In this document: one piece after another, positions 23,570 to 35,622 of the stretch
How the letters are laid out: every line of letters starts with the position of its first letter
How positions within the stretch are numbered: the first letter of the stretch is position 1
DNA from: Tetrastigma voinierianum
Taxonomy: Eukaryota; Streptophyta; Magnoliopsida; Vitales; Vitaceae
DNA length: 64,000 bases
Direction of reading: 5' to 3'
NCBI GenBank assembly: GCA_016808115.1
Contig: JAEQBH010001514.1
Span: forward strand, 806,001-870,000
The notes under the pieces: generated by a model
What the model saw: only the letters and a program-made list of their open reading frames with translations
Databases searched by the model: none
What the model was told of the DNA's origin: nothing
Position numbers and translations under genes: made by a program

Positions 23570-25980
23570 TGTAAAACCAGTGAAAATTTTAAATTTAAAT
23601 TTTTCAGAAAAAAAGGGGCAAAACGGTAATTTACCGGAATAGTCAAAAAAAAAGTCCGGTGACACATGGCGAGTCATGTGGGTGACCGTGTGAGTGACAC
23701 ATGGCAAGCCATGTGTCACATTACATAGCAAGGCCTATGCATGTAGGACACATGGCAAGACATGTGTGTGGCACATGGCATGTCATGTGTCAACATGCAT
23801 GTCACGCACTGAGGAAGCCTATATATATGGGAAACTCCAACGAATTCGGTTAAATGAAGCGGCAAGGAGAAGGAGGAGGAAGGGAAAAGAGAAAAGGAGG
23901 AAAGGAAAGGAGAAAAGAAAAGGAAAGAAGAAAAGAGAAGAAGAAAGGAGAAGAAGAGAGGAAAAAGAAAGAGGAAAAGGAAGCGGTGTTGCACAATGAA
24001 CAGACCTGGATGGAAAAGAACCCGGAACTGCACTACAAGAGGTAGGTTTCCTCCTACTCTAGTTATTTTACGCCTAGGGGCCGTGTAATGGCCTACGGGT
24101 TTCGTCCGGTTTTCGGGTGAATTTGTATGTTGTGTGGTTTATTTGTGATTGTGTGATGGTCAAAGACTGGTTTCATAGGGTTTCGGGACTATCCGAAACC
24201 GAACATTGTGTTCCGGGACAGCAAGATCCCGGGTAGAATGGCAAACAGGTGTGCCTAAATTTCCACACACCCTTGTGAATTGGCCGCATCAACTTCGAAT
24301 GGTCATAACTTTCCCTTCCGAACTCCGATTTGCATGTTCTTGGACTCTACGGAAAGATCGTTGAGTCTAGAATGTAATAGAATGAAGTGCTCAACCAAAA
24401 CGTGGGCTGAACATTGGGATTTGGGTCCGCAGGACAGTTGAGGAATGTGGTCGTTCTAGGTTCGAACTACTCTTTTGGAATCGGTTTGTATCACGAAATG
24501 CTTAGAGGCGCGTATGGTCACGACGAGGGGTGCATGTTGGATGGTTTGTGTGGTATTTACAAAAGCTGGACTTACTGGACTAAGTCAGTTAATTTTGAGC
24601 CAAACATGGCCGGATTTATGGCGGGGAATGACTAATGTGTGTTAGTGCCAAAAATTGAATAACATGCTGAATATGTGAAATTATGTGATATATGTGTGAT
24701 AAAGACGGAAATAATTATATGCATTGGGCTGTATGGCTGACATACTATGTCTCAGCTTGGGAATATGAATTATGACATTACTTGCCTAAGTAATGGTTGG
24801 AATTATGTTAATACACACTTGAATGATGTGTTGACATTAATGAACTGAATGATAGGAAAAAAAATGTAGTGCATGCTTATGTGATGTACTGATTTGAATG
24901 TGTGGAATATTAACTTGTCTGCATGTATGTTGATGTTGAACTAAATATATGAATGTTGTATTACGTGGAGCATGATTGTTCTAACACACACCAGTGTACG
25001 GTGTGGAATGTCCATGTAGAGGTCTTCATACATTGGTCTGCGTGGGTTTTACGATCTGATGCTGAGTGCGTCACGTTGGTGTCGCGTAACACTTAGCATT
25101 ACATGGGTGTGTGTACATGAGTGCTTGATTTGGCATTACGTTTAGTCTTTGAATCGTGTGCGGCAGGAATGGACGAAGTCAATTGAGTTCCACAATGTTA
25201 AATGGAAATGGAAAACGAATAGTGTCGTGCATAGCAAGTAGGGGATAGACATCCCCTCGAGGGTGAAAAGCACGGCAGTTGAACAACGTATCCATTGTTA
25301 GCAGAAAAATGTTGGGGTGTAAGGGGGCCATAGCGATGGGACTGAGAAAGGTTTTGTTGACCAGACCTGCGAAGCGATTAAATAAATATCACATAGACTA
25401 CGGGTTGTGAGATGGAATCGGGGCCGGCTTCGGTATTGATTTCCATTGGCCGCTTTATTGGGTGTGCGGTCGGAGGTTGACCGTTACGCCAGGGCATGTA
25501 GAGTGTCGTCTCATACATGCATGTAGTTTTTCCATGATAGGACAACATGTATGCACGGATTGGTTGTTGGTTTGACTGTGAAATGATCATTTGCATGTGC
25601 ACCTAGGTGGGGAAGTAGCCCTTGTAGGATTTATCTCTGCGGGGTTAGCTCACCGATCGTGGAACCCCTCTTTGGGAAGCAGGGACAGGTACAAGACGGA
25701 TGGCGCTCACGGAGGCCGGGATTGAGCGGGCGGGTTGTACCCTTGATTCATGTTTTGTATATATTAAAGCAGACTAGTTTTAATATGTTTTTATATTAAG
25801 AGTGATGTAATAGCTGGATGCATAGAAATGTGTGGTTTTGTAACCGTATGGACGAGTATGGATGATGGGCCCTATTGGGTCATCTTACTCATGTATGGGT
25901 CTCATGATATGAGACACACAGGTCTCCATAGGTTGACGGTGGTTAACGGGACCCCCAGGTTTTTGGGGTTGGGGGTCACA
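23570..25980 (+). repeat. gypsy-1 3' LTR
   Basis: Starts TGTAAAACCAGTG and ends GGGTCACA before a short TA run. Colinear with 11999-14487 with many small indels. It has four copies of the U3 palindrome and a TATA box at 23819-23829. The GA-rich part (about 23860-23985) gives a Lys/Glu/Arg-only frame that is not a gene. Confidence 0.86.
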
Positions 25981-28098
25981 ATATATATATTGCTAATATA
26001 CTTGCCTATGAAGTTCCTGACAACTAGTCCTTAAGTATCTTGCTGACATAAATGTTTAGCAATTGACCACACTATAAGCATGCTAACATCAGACACTTGA
26101 GCCACAAACTCAAAGTAGCACTACAACCCCTTATTTTAAGAATTTTTGAGAAAAATACAAAAATTTTGAATATGCTTTATCTTCGAATATCATCCTTCTC
26201 CTCCATAAAGATGTTTAGGGTAAGAACAAAATTCTAAAGCAGTAACAAAATGGAAGAAAAATATCCAAAGGAGCAGCTTATGGGTCTAAATAACAAATGC
26301 AAGGTTTGCACGAGCTTTTTATAAAAGGTCTTGAAAAAAAAATACCAAATGGAAGCTTGAGCAAACAAATTCGAGGCCCATTATGCTTAGACATCCCAAA
26401 ACAAAACAAGGCAAAAATGCATGAACGTAGGAAAGAGTCAATATTGCAGTTCAAGATGAATGTGATGAAGAAGAACATCCAAATGGAAAGCTTGAATTAA
26501 ACAAAATTACGGACCCCGTTATGCTTAGACATCCAAAACAAAACTAGGCAAAATGCATGAACCTGTAAGGAAAGTCCACATCCACTATTGTGTAAATATT
26601 TGATGTCAATTCTTTAAGGGAAAATTCCCTTAAGACACATGCCTGTAATTAAAATCAAGGAAACATATTTTTCTCTAAAATTAGAATTGCAGAGTTTGTT
26701 ATGAAAGAAAAAATTAGGTGAAAAATGAGGAATCAAGTTCTAATCCAACCTAAGTGTTGAAAAAAGGCTACATAGTATTACAAGGTTTGCAACATTAATG
26801 CTGTTAAGGTGCCCATGCACCTGCATCCATGCTACACATGGATATTGTCGGTGTTGAGGAAAACTATGACTGATATAGGTCATGACATAATTAGGATCAA
26901 CAGATGATGAAAGAAGATTGGTGCATTGCGTGATCACGGTTGATTCCGCCTAGCAAAAGAGTGGAATTTGTAGTATTAGATCAATCTCAAGTTATCAAAC
27001 TTCAAAAGATATAACATTTTACTTATTAACTACCTAAATTCTCAAAAGAATCTCCCAAATGCATCCAATCATCAAACTAATATACTTGGTCACTAAGATT
27101 CACCAAGTAAAGAATTAAAATTACATATAGATATGACAGTTTTTTTAACCAAAAGGTTCTCAAGACCCATGAACTGGATCAAATTGCACACAAGTTCCTA
27201 TTTCTTGTAATCTCAAGTTCCACATAGCCATACACAACAAAAATGATATTCATATCACAAGCATTATGATGTAAATCAAAATAACAAGCAAAAAGTTTTC
27301 ATGTCACATTTATAAGAACATAACATGGGAAAAAATCCCAAGGCTTGAGGAGGAAAATTAAATTGTATAATAAAGACTTATATGGCAATAATGATTTTTT
27401 ATAGGGTTTTTGAGAAGGGTAAGGATGGATGTGCCAAATTGAAATCCATCAATAATGATAAAAAAAAAAAAAAGAATAAATGACTTGAGAGAATAGATGA
27501 TCTTGATGTCTACATAAATGGAAAGAATTAGAGATCAAGAGCAGAAACGAAAATTGAAGTCTAAATATATGGCAACTAAATGAACCATGGATGGAACGCA
27601 ACTTATCATGTCTCAATTAAAAATAGCTGCAAAATTCAATAAGATTAGTGTGTCTCTTTGGAGTAAAAAATTCGAATTTAAGTTATAAGAGAACCAAACC
27701 AGTTTTCTTTCTATAGGGAAAAGGTCATATGACTATTAATTGGGTTACTTTATTCTGATACTAAGTATAGATAGGTAACAATATCATTTTAAAATTTTAT
27801 AGAAAACATCAATTATATTAATAACATCTAACAAAAAAGTATACGAAAGCAACACAATGTACACAAATGCACCACAAAAACATACCAAGTACACCCTCCC
27901 CATACCCACCCTCCAGATTTTGCTACTCAATAAATAATGACGATGATAATTATTGTTATGATCATAATAAAATGATCAAATTTTAACTTTGGCCTACTAT
28001 GGTTCTAGGTGAGATACTTGAGAATCATTTACATCAAATCCAAATCATTATAAAGAGAAAATCAATGAAGCTAATGATATGTAGAAGATTGTACTTAC
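25981..28098. other. right internal arm of the CACTA-like element, first part
   Basis: AT-rich. Two related blocks of about 110 bp (26341-26447 and 26475-26590, sharing ATGCTTAGACATCC and AAATGCATGAAC) form an imperfect direct repeat; a third weaker copy may precede them near 26245. Nothing else can be named. Confidence 0.5.
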
Positions 28099-28360
28099 TG
28101 GTTTCTACATAGAGCTGGAGCTCATTTTTTGGAGTCCCTTGCAAACTGGTTTGAAAAGGTCCATCCAATACAGGTAAGAACAGAAAGTAGAATGTTTTTT
28201 CAGTGGTCGGATTAGAAGAATTCTCATCATGGATGGCATACTCTTCTCTTGCTTCCAAGAGAAGCATTTGAGTTTCCATTGGAGTTTTGCTCCCGATTTT
28301 CATACTCGTGGTATAATCCACCAAAGTTTAACCTTAAAAAGGCACATGAACTTGTATCCT
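28099..28360 (-). pseudogene. exon fragment resembling galactinol-sucrose galactosyltransferase (raffinose synthase family, GH36)
   Basis: Read on the minus strand, the fragment begins after an acceptor-like TTGCAG and ends at a donor GTAAGT, so both splice sites look present. It contains KLWWIIPRV, then a one-base frame break, then IGSKTPMETQMLLLEAREE, FLPVLDGPF and SLQGTPKNELQLYVE, which match the middle of plant raffinose synthase-like proteins. These soluble enzymes move galactose from galactinol to sucrose. Neighbouring exons were not found. Its position inside a CACTA-like element suggests capture, but insertion of the element into an older pseudogene cannot be ruled out. Confidence 0.7.
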
Positions 28361-30849
28361 CTGCAATCATCACATAAAAAAAAATGTAACTCTACAAGAA
28401 AAAAACTTATCAAAAAATAATTTATTCCACATTTGGGAGACAAATGATATCATTACTTCTCATGGAAGCCATTTTTAGATAGATAAGGGGTAGAGGCAGA
28501 ATTGACTATGATTATCTCTTCTTCTTTTTTTATATAAATAAGAGGCTGAATTACAATCCGAATGACAACAGCCACAATAATAAAAGTCAAGCTCCTGTAG
28601 CACATAACAAAAGGTAAACTTGGTCATCTGAATATCTTTCTACTGCGCTATAAACCACTCAAAAGAATCTTAAAGCTCAAAATTACACAACATCCAAGAG
28701 ATACTTTAAATATTTTTTTTCTTTTTAGACTTAGTGTGTAGAGTGGTAGCGGAAGAATTAATCTTTCCTTGAGCATGATCAATAGTTAGAGAGTCAACAT
28801 GATCAAGGAAAATATGGCACATCCAATTATGTCCAATCATATGGTCCTCTATAACAGCTCTGTAAATAATAACATTTCCATATCTCCAGAATAAGGAAAT
28901 ATTGATATCATATATTAAATATGAATTGCCCCTCTGAGAACAAAATTCCAATCATTCTCTTGGGATATACTACTTGGTATTCAAAAATGAAATATGAGAA
29001 AGCCCAAACACAGCCTAAAAAGTACAATGCCCAAAGTCATGAATTGAAATTCTTATTTACTATTAAAAATAATCACATTATCACATGAGAAACAATTTTG
29101 GATAAAAGGTAAACAAATTAAGAAATGGAGGATTTAGAGGGAGTAGAGGGAAACAAATTAGAAGTTTGAACTAACAGATTTGTAAGGAAAATGAATTAAG
29201 AAAGGGATTCAAGAGATTATAATAAATATAATCCACCCAAAAGTTAGTGAATTTGGATGGTATGCATTTTCACATACAAAAATATATTTCTACATGCCTG
29301 TTTTCCTCATTCATGTTTTACTTTAATACCAAAATAGAGGTTATGCCTATGTTTATGACAAAAAATGGGCGAGAGAAAACAAATCATACAAGGAGGAAAG
29401 AAAAAGTGAGAAAATCTGAATACATTTAATGATAATAAATTATTTATATACCTACTACATTCTCATTTCCAAAAAATATTAAATTTCCAGCTAATTCCAA
29501 TTATATTTTATTCTCTTTCCTTTTTAATACTGAAATCAGGGAAAATCTTTGCCCTCATTTTTTCCTTCTTTCATGAGTCATTTCTTGTACAAAAGCTAGA
29601 CGAGAAGATCTCCTTCAAAACTCATAATGAACATAATGAAATAAATTCATCCCCTTTTTAATCAAATATAGTTTTTTACAATATTGGGGATAATTCATTC
29701 CTTTCAACCAAATGAACCAGAAAACAACAAAAATCCGATGGGAGCTAGAAGGATGTCAGCGGAACTCCCCCATGTAAATCTTGCTAATGGGTTTGAGATG
29801 AAATTGCTTGCTTCGCTTTTAAAAGTTATTTAATTAAAAGGGAACAATCTATCAGTCCCAAAATCATAAAATCAACCATTTTCATCTTGCATCTTGAAAA
29901 GTATGCATTTTAAACATAGATGTCCATCTTCCTCTTCCTCTTCCTCTTGATTATTATCTTTTGTAAACTCTAAAGAGGGAAAGGAATCACCAAATAAAGA
30001 GAAGAATACATTACCTAAAAATGTCTTGACCTCCCAGAACAATCACTTGAAGAAAAATCCATATATTTAACCAATTCGAAATTAACGAAAAAGATGATGT
30101 GATAAATATCAAACATTAAAGGAAACAAAATACCATAGAGAGAGAAAAAAGAAGAGGAGACAAACTTTGCGTTTCAAAGAACATAACCTAAAATAGTCAA
30201 GAAGAGGCTAGTAACAAATCTCTCTTCACATAAACAAGAACGACATACCTTTAATCTCTTTAACCTTGTTTGTGCAAAAACCTAACATCCACAAATCCAA
30301 GCTTATTCTCATAGAACTCCCCTAAGAAAACTCAATCTCCACGACTCAGGAAACATAATAGTGTAATATAATCAACATAAATGATTCAAAAAAATTAGAG
30401 AGATATTTACATGAATAAATTAGAGATTCAGAGGATTAAACCACTACAATAGGTACTACTACCACCAGTGAACTCAAGGAAACAAAGGATAAGAGCTTCT
30501 CTCAGATGATGTCTGAAGATGAGTTGGGTGGATAGTATATTTCCTGATGAAAATTCGATTGTAGTTTGTCGCTTGAGTCATTAAGGAACTCGCCTACAAG
30601 AGTTTTTGTGAGGGTGTCGGGTTTAGGTGGGGTTTGTGGTTTGCAAGTATTTATATAATGGAATGAAGAAAGTTGGCCTTCTTATAGGCTCACTGATTGA
30701 CCACCACAGCCATTATTTCTTTCCATAAGAAGCCAAGAGTATGTCTTTTGGCCCAAGTGTCAATAATAGCAATTTTTATTAATAAGCAATGACGCTTTTT
30801 AAAAGCGCCATCAATTTGAGCGTCATTAACTTGAATTTTTGTAGTAGTG
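28361..30849. other. right internal arm of the CACTA-like element, second part, with right terminus
   Basis: AT-rich, no recognised gene. A minus-strand frame at 28706-28951 (MIGHNWMCHIFLDH) and an acidic stretch near 29920 (QEEEEEED) are unidentified. From about 30740 the subterminal motifs (AATGACGC, GCGTCATT, GCGCCATC) appear, ending at the terminus TTTTTGTAGTAGTG (30836-30849). Confidence 0.55.
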
Positions 30850-31070
30850 GTTGGAAATACGAGTTCCATACAAATTAAGAACTCGTTTCTTGAAAAGACG
30901 AGTCCAATACAAATTAAGAACTCGTCTGTTGAAAAAACAAGTTCAGTGTAAATATAAAATTTGTCCGTTAAAAAACGAGTTTAGTACAAATTTAGAACTT
31001 GTTTATTGGAAACATGAGTTCAATGCAAATTTTGAACTCATTTGTTTAAAAAACGAGTTTAGTGCAAATT
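30850..31070. repeat. 39-bp tandem array, right half
   Basis: About five and a half further units of the array seen at 9611-9801 (for example 30875 and 30914), with the same GAACTCGT ... ACGAGTTC inverted pair. More diverged towards the right end. Confidence 0.85.
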
Positions 31071-31807
31071 GTGTAAATGGGTGAGGATTAAAAAATAATT
31101 TTTTAGCTCATGTCGCAACATGTGCTACATTTTTAAATATGCATTATTTTAATAGATATTTATCAAATTTTTTTTTTAAAAACCTTCCTGGAGGCAGTGT
31201 TAAAAATATCGGTTTCAACGGATATATATATCAGTACTTGGATTTTACGAATATATCAGATATATCGGAGATATATCAGATATATCGGAGATATATCGGT
31301 GGATATTTTTACATGAATATCGATATATCGTAAATTAACAAAAATACTTTGAAATTCATGGAAATACTTTGTAAAAGTGTAATAATGACATTCATAATTA
31401 AATATAGACATTGATATTACATTGCTATGGTCTTTCACCACCAAAACGAAGATCGATGTGGCTTCATTACAACATTTGATGAAGGGATCCCATCTTGGTG
31501 AAGACAATACTCATACCAAGACATAGTGTTCCAATAATATTGATTATAAGATCGAACATGTCATGCATAAATGTATTGACTTGTACCCACAACCTCTCCA
31601 TGGATAGGAAATTTGGGGTTCACCCATATGCTTGTTTTATCCTTGTTGCATTTGATATGCAGTTTGGAATGACATTTGTGCATCATAAGGATAGTTAATC
31701 ATTCCATATTCTGATAAATCTGAAGGATCTTAGAAGAAGAGGTGCCGTAACTCATTGTGTAAAAGAGGAAAAACGCAGTGGCATCATTGGATAAATCCAT
31801 GGTAGTG

Positions 31808-31847
31808 TCAATGCTCATTGACTCCAAAACTGGTCAGCGAATCCTCG
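31808..31847 (-). pseudogene. hAT transposase, last codons and stop
   Basis: Directly left of the gypsy-2 target duplication. When read after the 51294 piece with one copy of the duplication, the frame stays open for about 13 codons to a TGA at 31808-31810. This supports the exact insertion site. Confidence 0.6.
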
Positions 31848-31852
31848 TGTGT

Positions 31853-34269
31853 TGTGTCATCCTTCTTATTAAACCTCACATGTGGCTTTCCAGCGACTCC
31901 CGATGCACGGACTGACTCTCCTAGATCCATGGTCTTCATCATGTGTAACATGTGTTGTCCACCACCGCCACTGCCGGGGTGTCTTTGGCCACCCCACGAA
32001 ACCCACAGTCGTTACTTCAATAACTAGAATCCCTGAAGCGAAACGTATTACTTCTTTGAAAACCCGTATAAAAATTTATCTTTTCTAAACTTGTGATTTT
32101 GCAAATTTGATCATCATAAACCACCTAAGTACTATCTAACATATATCTGATTTACATTTTCAAAATATGGCAACCAACACACTCATCCAAAGAGCCTCGG
32201 GCTCATCCATTTCTAAAAACAAAACTATATGCATACATACTCAAACATGCAAATTCAAGTATTTCCTTACCTGAGTTATTTAATACAACACTTATATTAG
32301 AGTCAGGAGATCTGCTATGTCCCAACGTCAGGCGTGCTGTACCTAGAAAATAGTTTTTAAAAAACGGGAAAATAATAGGTCACTTGAGCTCAGTGAGTGT
32401 ATGCTTTATAAAATGCTTGTTTTTTCTGAAAATATCTCAAAACTGTAAAACTATATTTTACAAGACATTTTCCAAAAACTTTACTTGCTTTGCTATAAAA
32501 TTTTCTAAAACTTTTCAAAAACTGTTTGCTTGCTTTGCTTTAAAATTTTATAAAAACAATTCATAAATGCGGGAGCCTAGGCTTCGACCACTTGCTTTAA
32601 AAGATTCTAAAAACTTTTCATAAAATGCTTGCTAGCTTGCTTACCAGTGGTTGATTTTAAAGCGTATGATAGTAAAATGCTTATAAATCCAAAGATCCAA
32701 CCAGCTATGGAGTGCTTTCTTGCTTGTTGTACCCTATGAAAGTAAACACGGGGCTGAAGCTTGGCCGTCTTGGTGGAAGGACACAGGTCCAAATCACCTA
32801 GGTGGAAGGGCCTTGGCCCACATCACCTTTAGGTAAATATGGTGGAAAGAAGACAACGGTCTCGTCACCATATAATAGCTAACACGTAAGGCCTGTTTTA
32901 TAAAACATAATTTTTGCTTGCTTGAAATATGGTTTAATACTTTAAAACCATTACTTGCTTGAAATATGGTTTAATACTTTAAAACCATAACATACCAGTG
33001 TAAATGATTTATAAATAATACGCTAGTATTTAAAAATAAAGTTTAGAACACTCACCTTCCTTTTATAATAATTGAGCACGACTCCACAATTTCTCCTTCC
33101 ATTGTACCACACACAGTGATGTATTAGATCCACGCACGTCAGGCACAAGCGAGCAATTTGCACACTTTGTACTCTGATTAAAATTTCGGAAAATATGTGG
33201 GCCCCGAATGTCATTCACGGGCATATGGCTATATTCTGGAACTCGAGGACTTTACTTAGAGTAAAAACACCGAAAACATTTAAGAAAATTATGGGAGCTA
33301 ATCTGAATAAAATCCTGAAATTTCAATAAGCGTAAGCAGTCCGAGTCGGCCGGAATTTGTTTGAAAATAGTCCCGAAATTCTAAAATTCTAAACTCAATC
33401 AAAAATTTTGGGGCCCAAAGTACAGCATCTCACGGGCTGTAAGAAAATTCCAAGCCATTACATAGCCTTTAGAATCGAAATAACACAAGTAGGAAAATTT
33501 CCTACCTCTTGAAGTTTGACGAAAAACCAAGATTTTGATACTTACACATAGCTCTCGTCGCGTAGTGCAACTTTACCTTCTGCTCCGATAAAAATCTACG
33601 GTCCGATTTCCGTAAATCTAAGAAAGAAACAAAAACCCATTTTTGTTTTTCTTTTTCTCTCTCCGTCTCTCTACTTCATGCTCCCGTCTGTTCTCATTTT
33701 CTCACCTTTATTGATTTTATCCTTTTATTATTATTATTATTATTATTTTGATACATAACTTATATTGCCTTATTAGTGCATTTACGTCCAAAAAATTTTA
33801 TTTCTTTTGATTCAATTATTTTATTCGAACTTTAACTCAAACTATTTTCGACTTAGGATTTTGTAAAATCTAGTCATAAGATGATGTGATTTATCACCCA
33901 AATTAAGTAAAATATTCAAGCGTCTCGAAATTAAATGAAACTTTTACGGGTCACTAGATTTGTGAGGCAATTTAACGTGAGAAGTCCATTTCATCATCCG
34001 AGATCTAGAGAATTTTCTAGGCTTCCCTGAACCATTATGACAATTTATTATTATTATTATCTTTTGAAATTTCATAATTTGTACTTTCACCCCTCCACTT
34101 TTCTTAATTGCAAAAGTGCCACAATGCTTTGAAAACTTTATAATTTCATCCTTAAAAACAACTTTCAAAAATACTACTATGACACTCAATTAATTAAGGA
34201 AGCCCTTGGTGCACATATGCGACCCTACGGTTACACATACCGTACACCCTCTTGGGACGGGGCGTTACA
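31853..34269 (-). repeat. gypsy-2 3' LTR
   Basis: Ends on the plus strand with GGCGTTACA at 34269 and aligns with 48933-51288. It holds a direct duplication of about 39 bp (around 32918-32994, ATATGGTTTAATACTTTAAA twice) that is single in the partner LTR, and an ATT run at about 33727-33749. The polypurine tract CTAAAGGAGGGAGGATT (minus strand, 34270-34286) adjoins it. Confidence 0.85.
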
Positions 34270-34338
34270 AATCCTCCCTCCTTTAGAACATTTCGTCCTC
34301 GAAATGAACAAACTAAAGTCAAAGGAAAGAAAAATACC

Positions 34339-34770
34339 TCATTCGGAAAATAATTGGGGATACTGACGGCGCATCTGAGCTTCTGGCTCCCAAGTAGCTG
34401 CTTCCCTCTCGTGATTCTTCCATAGGACTTTAACTAAAGGAATCACCTTAGTCCTCAACGCTTGTTCCTTGCGATCTACAATATGCACAGGTGTTTCCTC
34501 ATAAGTCAGATTCTCCTTTAGTATAGCTGAAGCTCTCTCGGCTATATAGAAAGGATATGAGACGTACTTCCTTAACATCGACACATGGAATGTGTCATGA
34601 ATCCTTGATAACTCTAGGGGTAACTTCAACTTATAAGTTACTGGCCTCACCTTACTCACAATCTCATAAGGTCCTATAAATCTCGAACTGAGCATACCTC
34701 GCCTCCTAAATCTTAAAACACCACTTCAAGGGAAATCTTCGGGGGAGAGCCCGGTCACGATCTCGAGCTC
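34339..34770 (-). pseudogene. gypsy-2 integrase C-terminal region
   Basis: Contains SRFIGPYEIVSKVRPVTYKL, LSRIHDTFHVSMLRKYVS and VPLVKVLW-like blocks, ending near REAATWEPEAQMRRQYPQL, the segment after the integrase core in Tekay-like elements. The 118-codon frame is open, but the catalytic core upstream is missing. Confidence 0.82.
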
Positions 34771-34939
34771 TGAGTCTACTACGACGATTGTCAGGTATAA
34801 CTTTACGTCTATCTCTTCTTTGTCTTCAAGTTATCACAGGACAGCTTTCACTCTGAAGTGAGTACACTAATTAGACTGTCGGTCTCTCCCTCTCTGCTTG
34901 AGTGGAAGATAACTTTGATCTCATATGAGACAAAGAACT

Positions 34940-35617
34940 CTGCGGTGCTACTCGAGGCATCTGCTCTGACAGTAGCACTCTGGATGGTACTCAATGAAAT
35001 ACAGTCGTAGTCCTTAATCAACTCCAAACCATCTTCTTTGCCTCGGGTTTAACTCTTTTCACGGGTGAAAATATATTGAGACTCTACTTGATCATAAAGA
35101 TCCTGCAAGAGGAACACCATATAAGTAATGTCTCCATATCTTTAGAGCAAACCATTCTTGCAAGCTCTAAGTAGGTGTGTGGGGTAATTCACTCCTCATG
35201 CTTCTTATTTGTCTGAGGCATATGCAATCACCTTATCATTACGTAAAAACCTGACCAAGGCCTTGCGGAAAGCATCCTTGTAAACCACGAGCCCATCTCT
35301 CCCATTAGTAAGCTAGAACTAGAGCTAAGTCAATCACCAACACAGCTAACAAACTGCTAACAGCGAGGCATCACAATCCATACTTAACATGCTCTGTATC
35401 GGCAGTCGGTGGGGCTGCTATCTAGAACCCCTTAACAAACTTCTGTGCAATACCTGCTAAACCCGAGAGCTTCGACCTCGACACATTCTTAGTGGTTTCC
35501 ATTTACCCCTGACTTCCATTTCTAGGGATCCACACTCACCCCTATGAGATCATGACCTGGAATGCCACCATGTCAAGCCAAGCGGCACTTACTCAACTTA
35601 TACAAGCGCCGCTCATA
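34940..35617 (-). pseudogene. gypsy-2 RNase H and end of reverse transcriptase
   Basis: On the minus strand: shifted pieces corresponding to LREHRLY and SKCEFWLD of the reverse transcriptase end (about 35540-35617), GRDGLVVYKDAF and NDKVIAYAS of RNase H (about 35200-35305), and ELIKDYDC before ADA (about 34980-35040). Frame breaks are frequent. Confidence 0.6.
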
Positions 35618-35622
35618 GTCTG

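Larger units (their letters stand above)
11999..25980 (+). mobile_element. gypsy-1: Ty3/gypsy chromovirus-like LTR retrotransposon with solo LTR inside
   Basis: Plus-strand element of about 14 kb (9.9 kb without the solo LTR) with LTRs 11999-14487 and 23570-25980, PBS-like bases after the 5' LTR, gag, protease, reverse transcriptase, RNase H and integrase in the gypsy order, and a purine tract before the 3' LTR. It sits in a TA tract, so the target duplication (about ATATA) is not unique. All frames are broken, and the second catalytic Asp of reverse transcriptase reads Asn. Domain similarity points to the Tekay/Del group. Confidence 0.88.
9802..30849. mobile_element. CACTA-like DNA transposon, about 21 kb, carrying nested insertions
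   Basis: Left end TACTACAAGGAAAAAG and right end (inverted) CACTACTACAAAAATT match the CACTA terminal pattern with one change at the first base. Both sides have GTT (9799-9801, 30850-30852), the 3-bp duplication expected for CACTA. Joining the flanks at one GTT restores a 39-bp unit of the surrounding array. Subterminal regions carry dispersed ATGAC(A/G)C motifs. Without gypsy-1 the element is about 7 kb. I found no recognisable TNP2/TNPD transposase, so it appears non-autonomous or decayed. Confidence 0.8.

Noticed and set aside
23694..24045. Lys/Arg/Glu-rich frames
   Set aside because: GA-rich tract of the gypsy-1 LTR; the same tract in the 5' LTR (12370-12510) has other frames and no shared protein.
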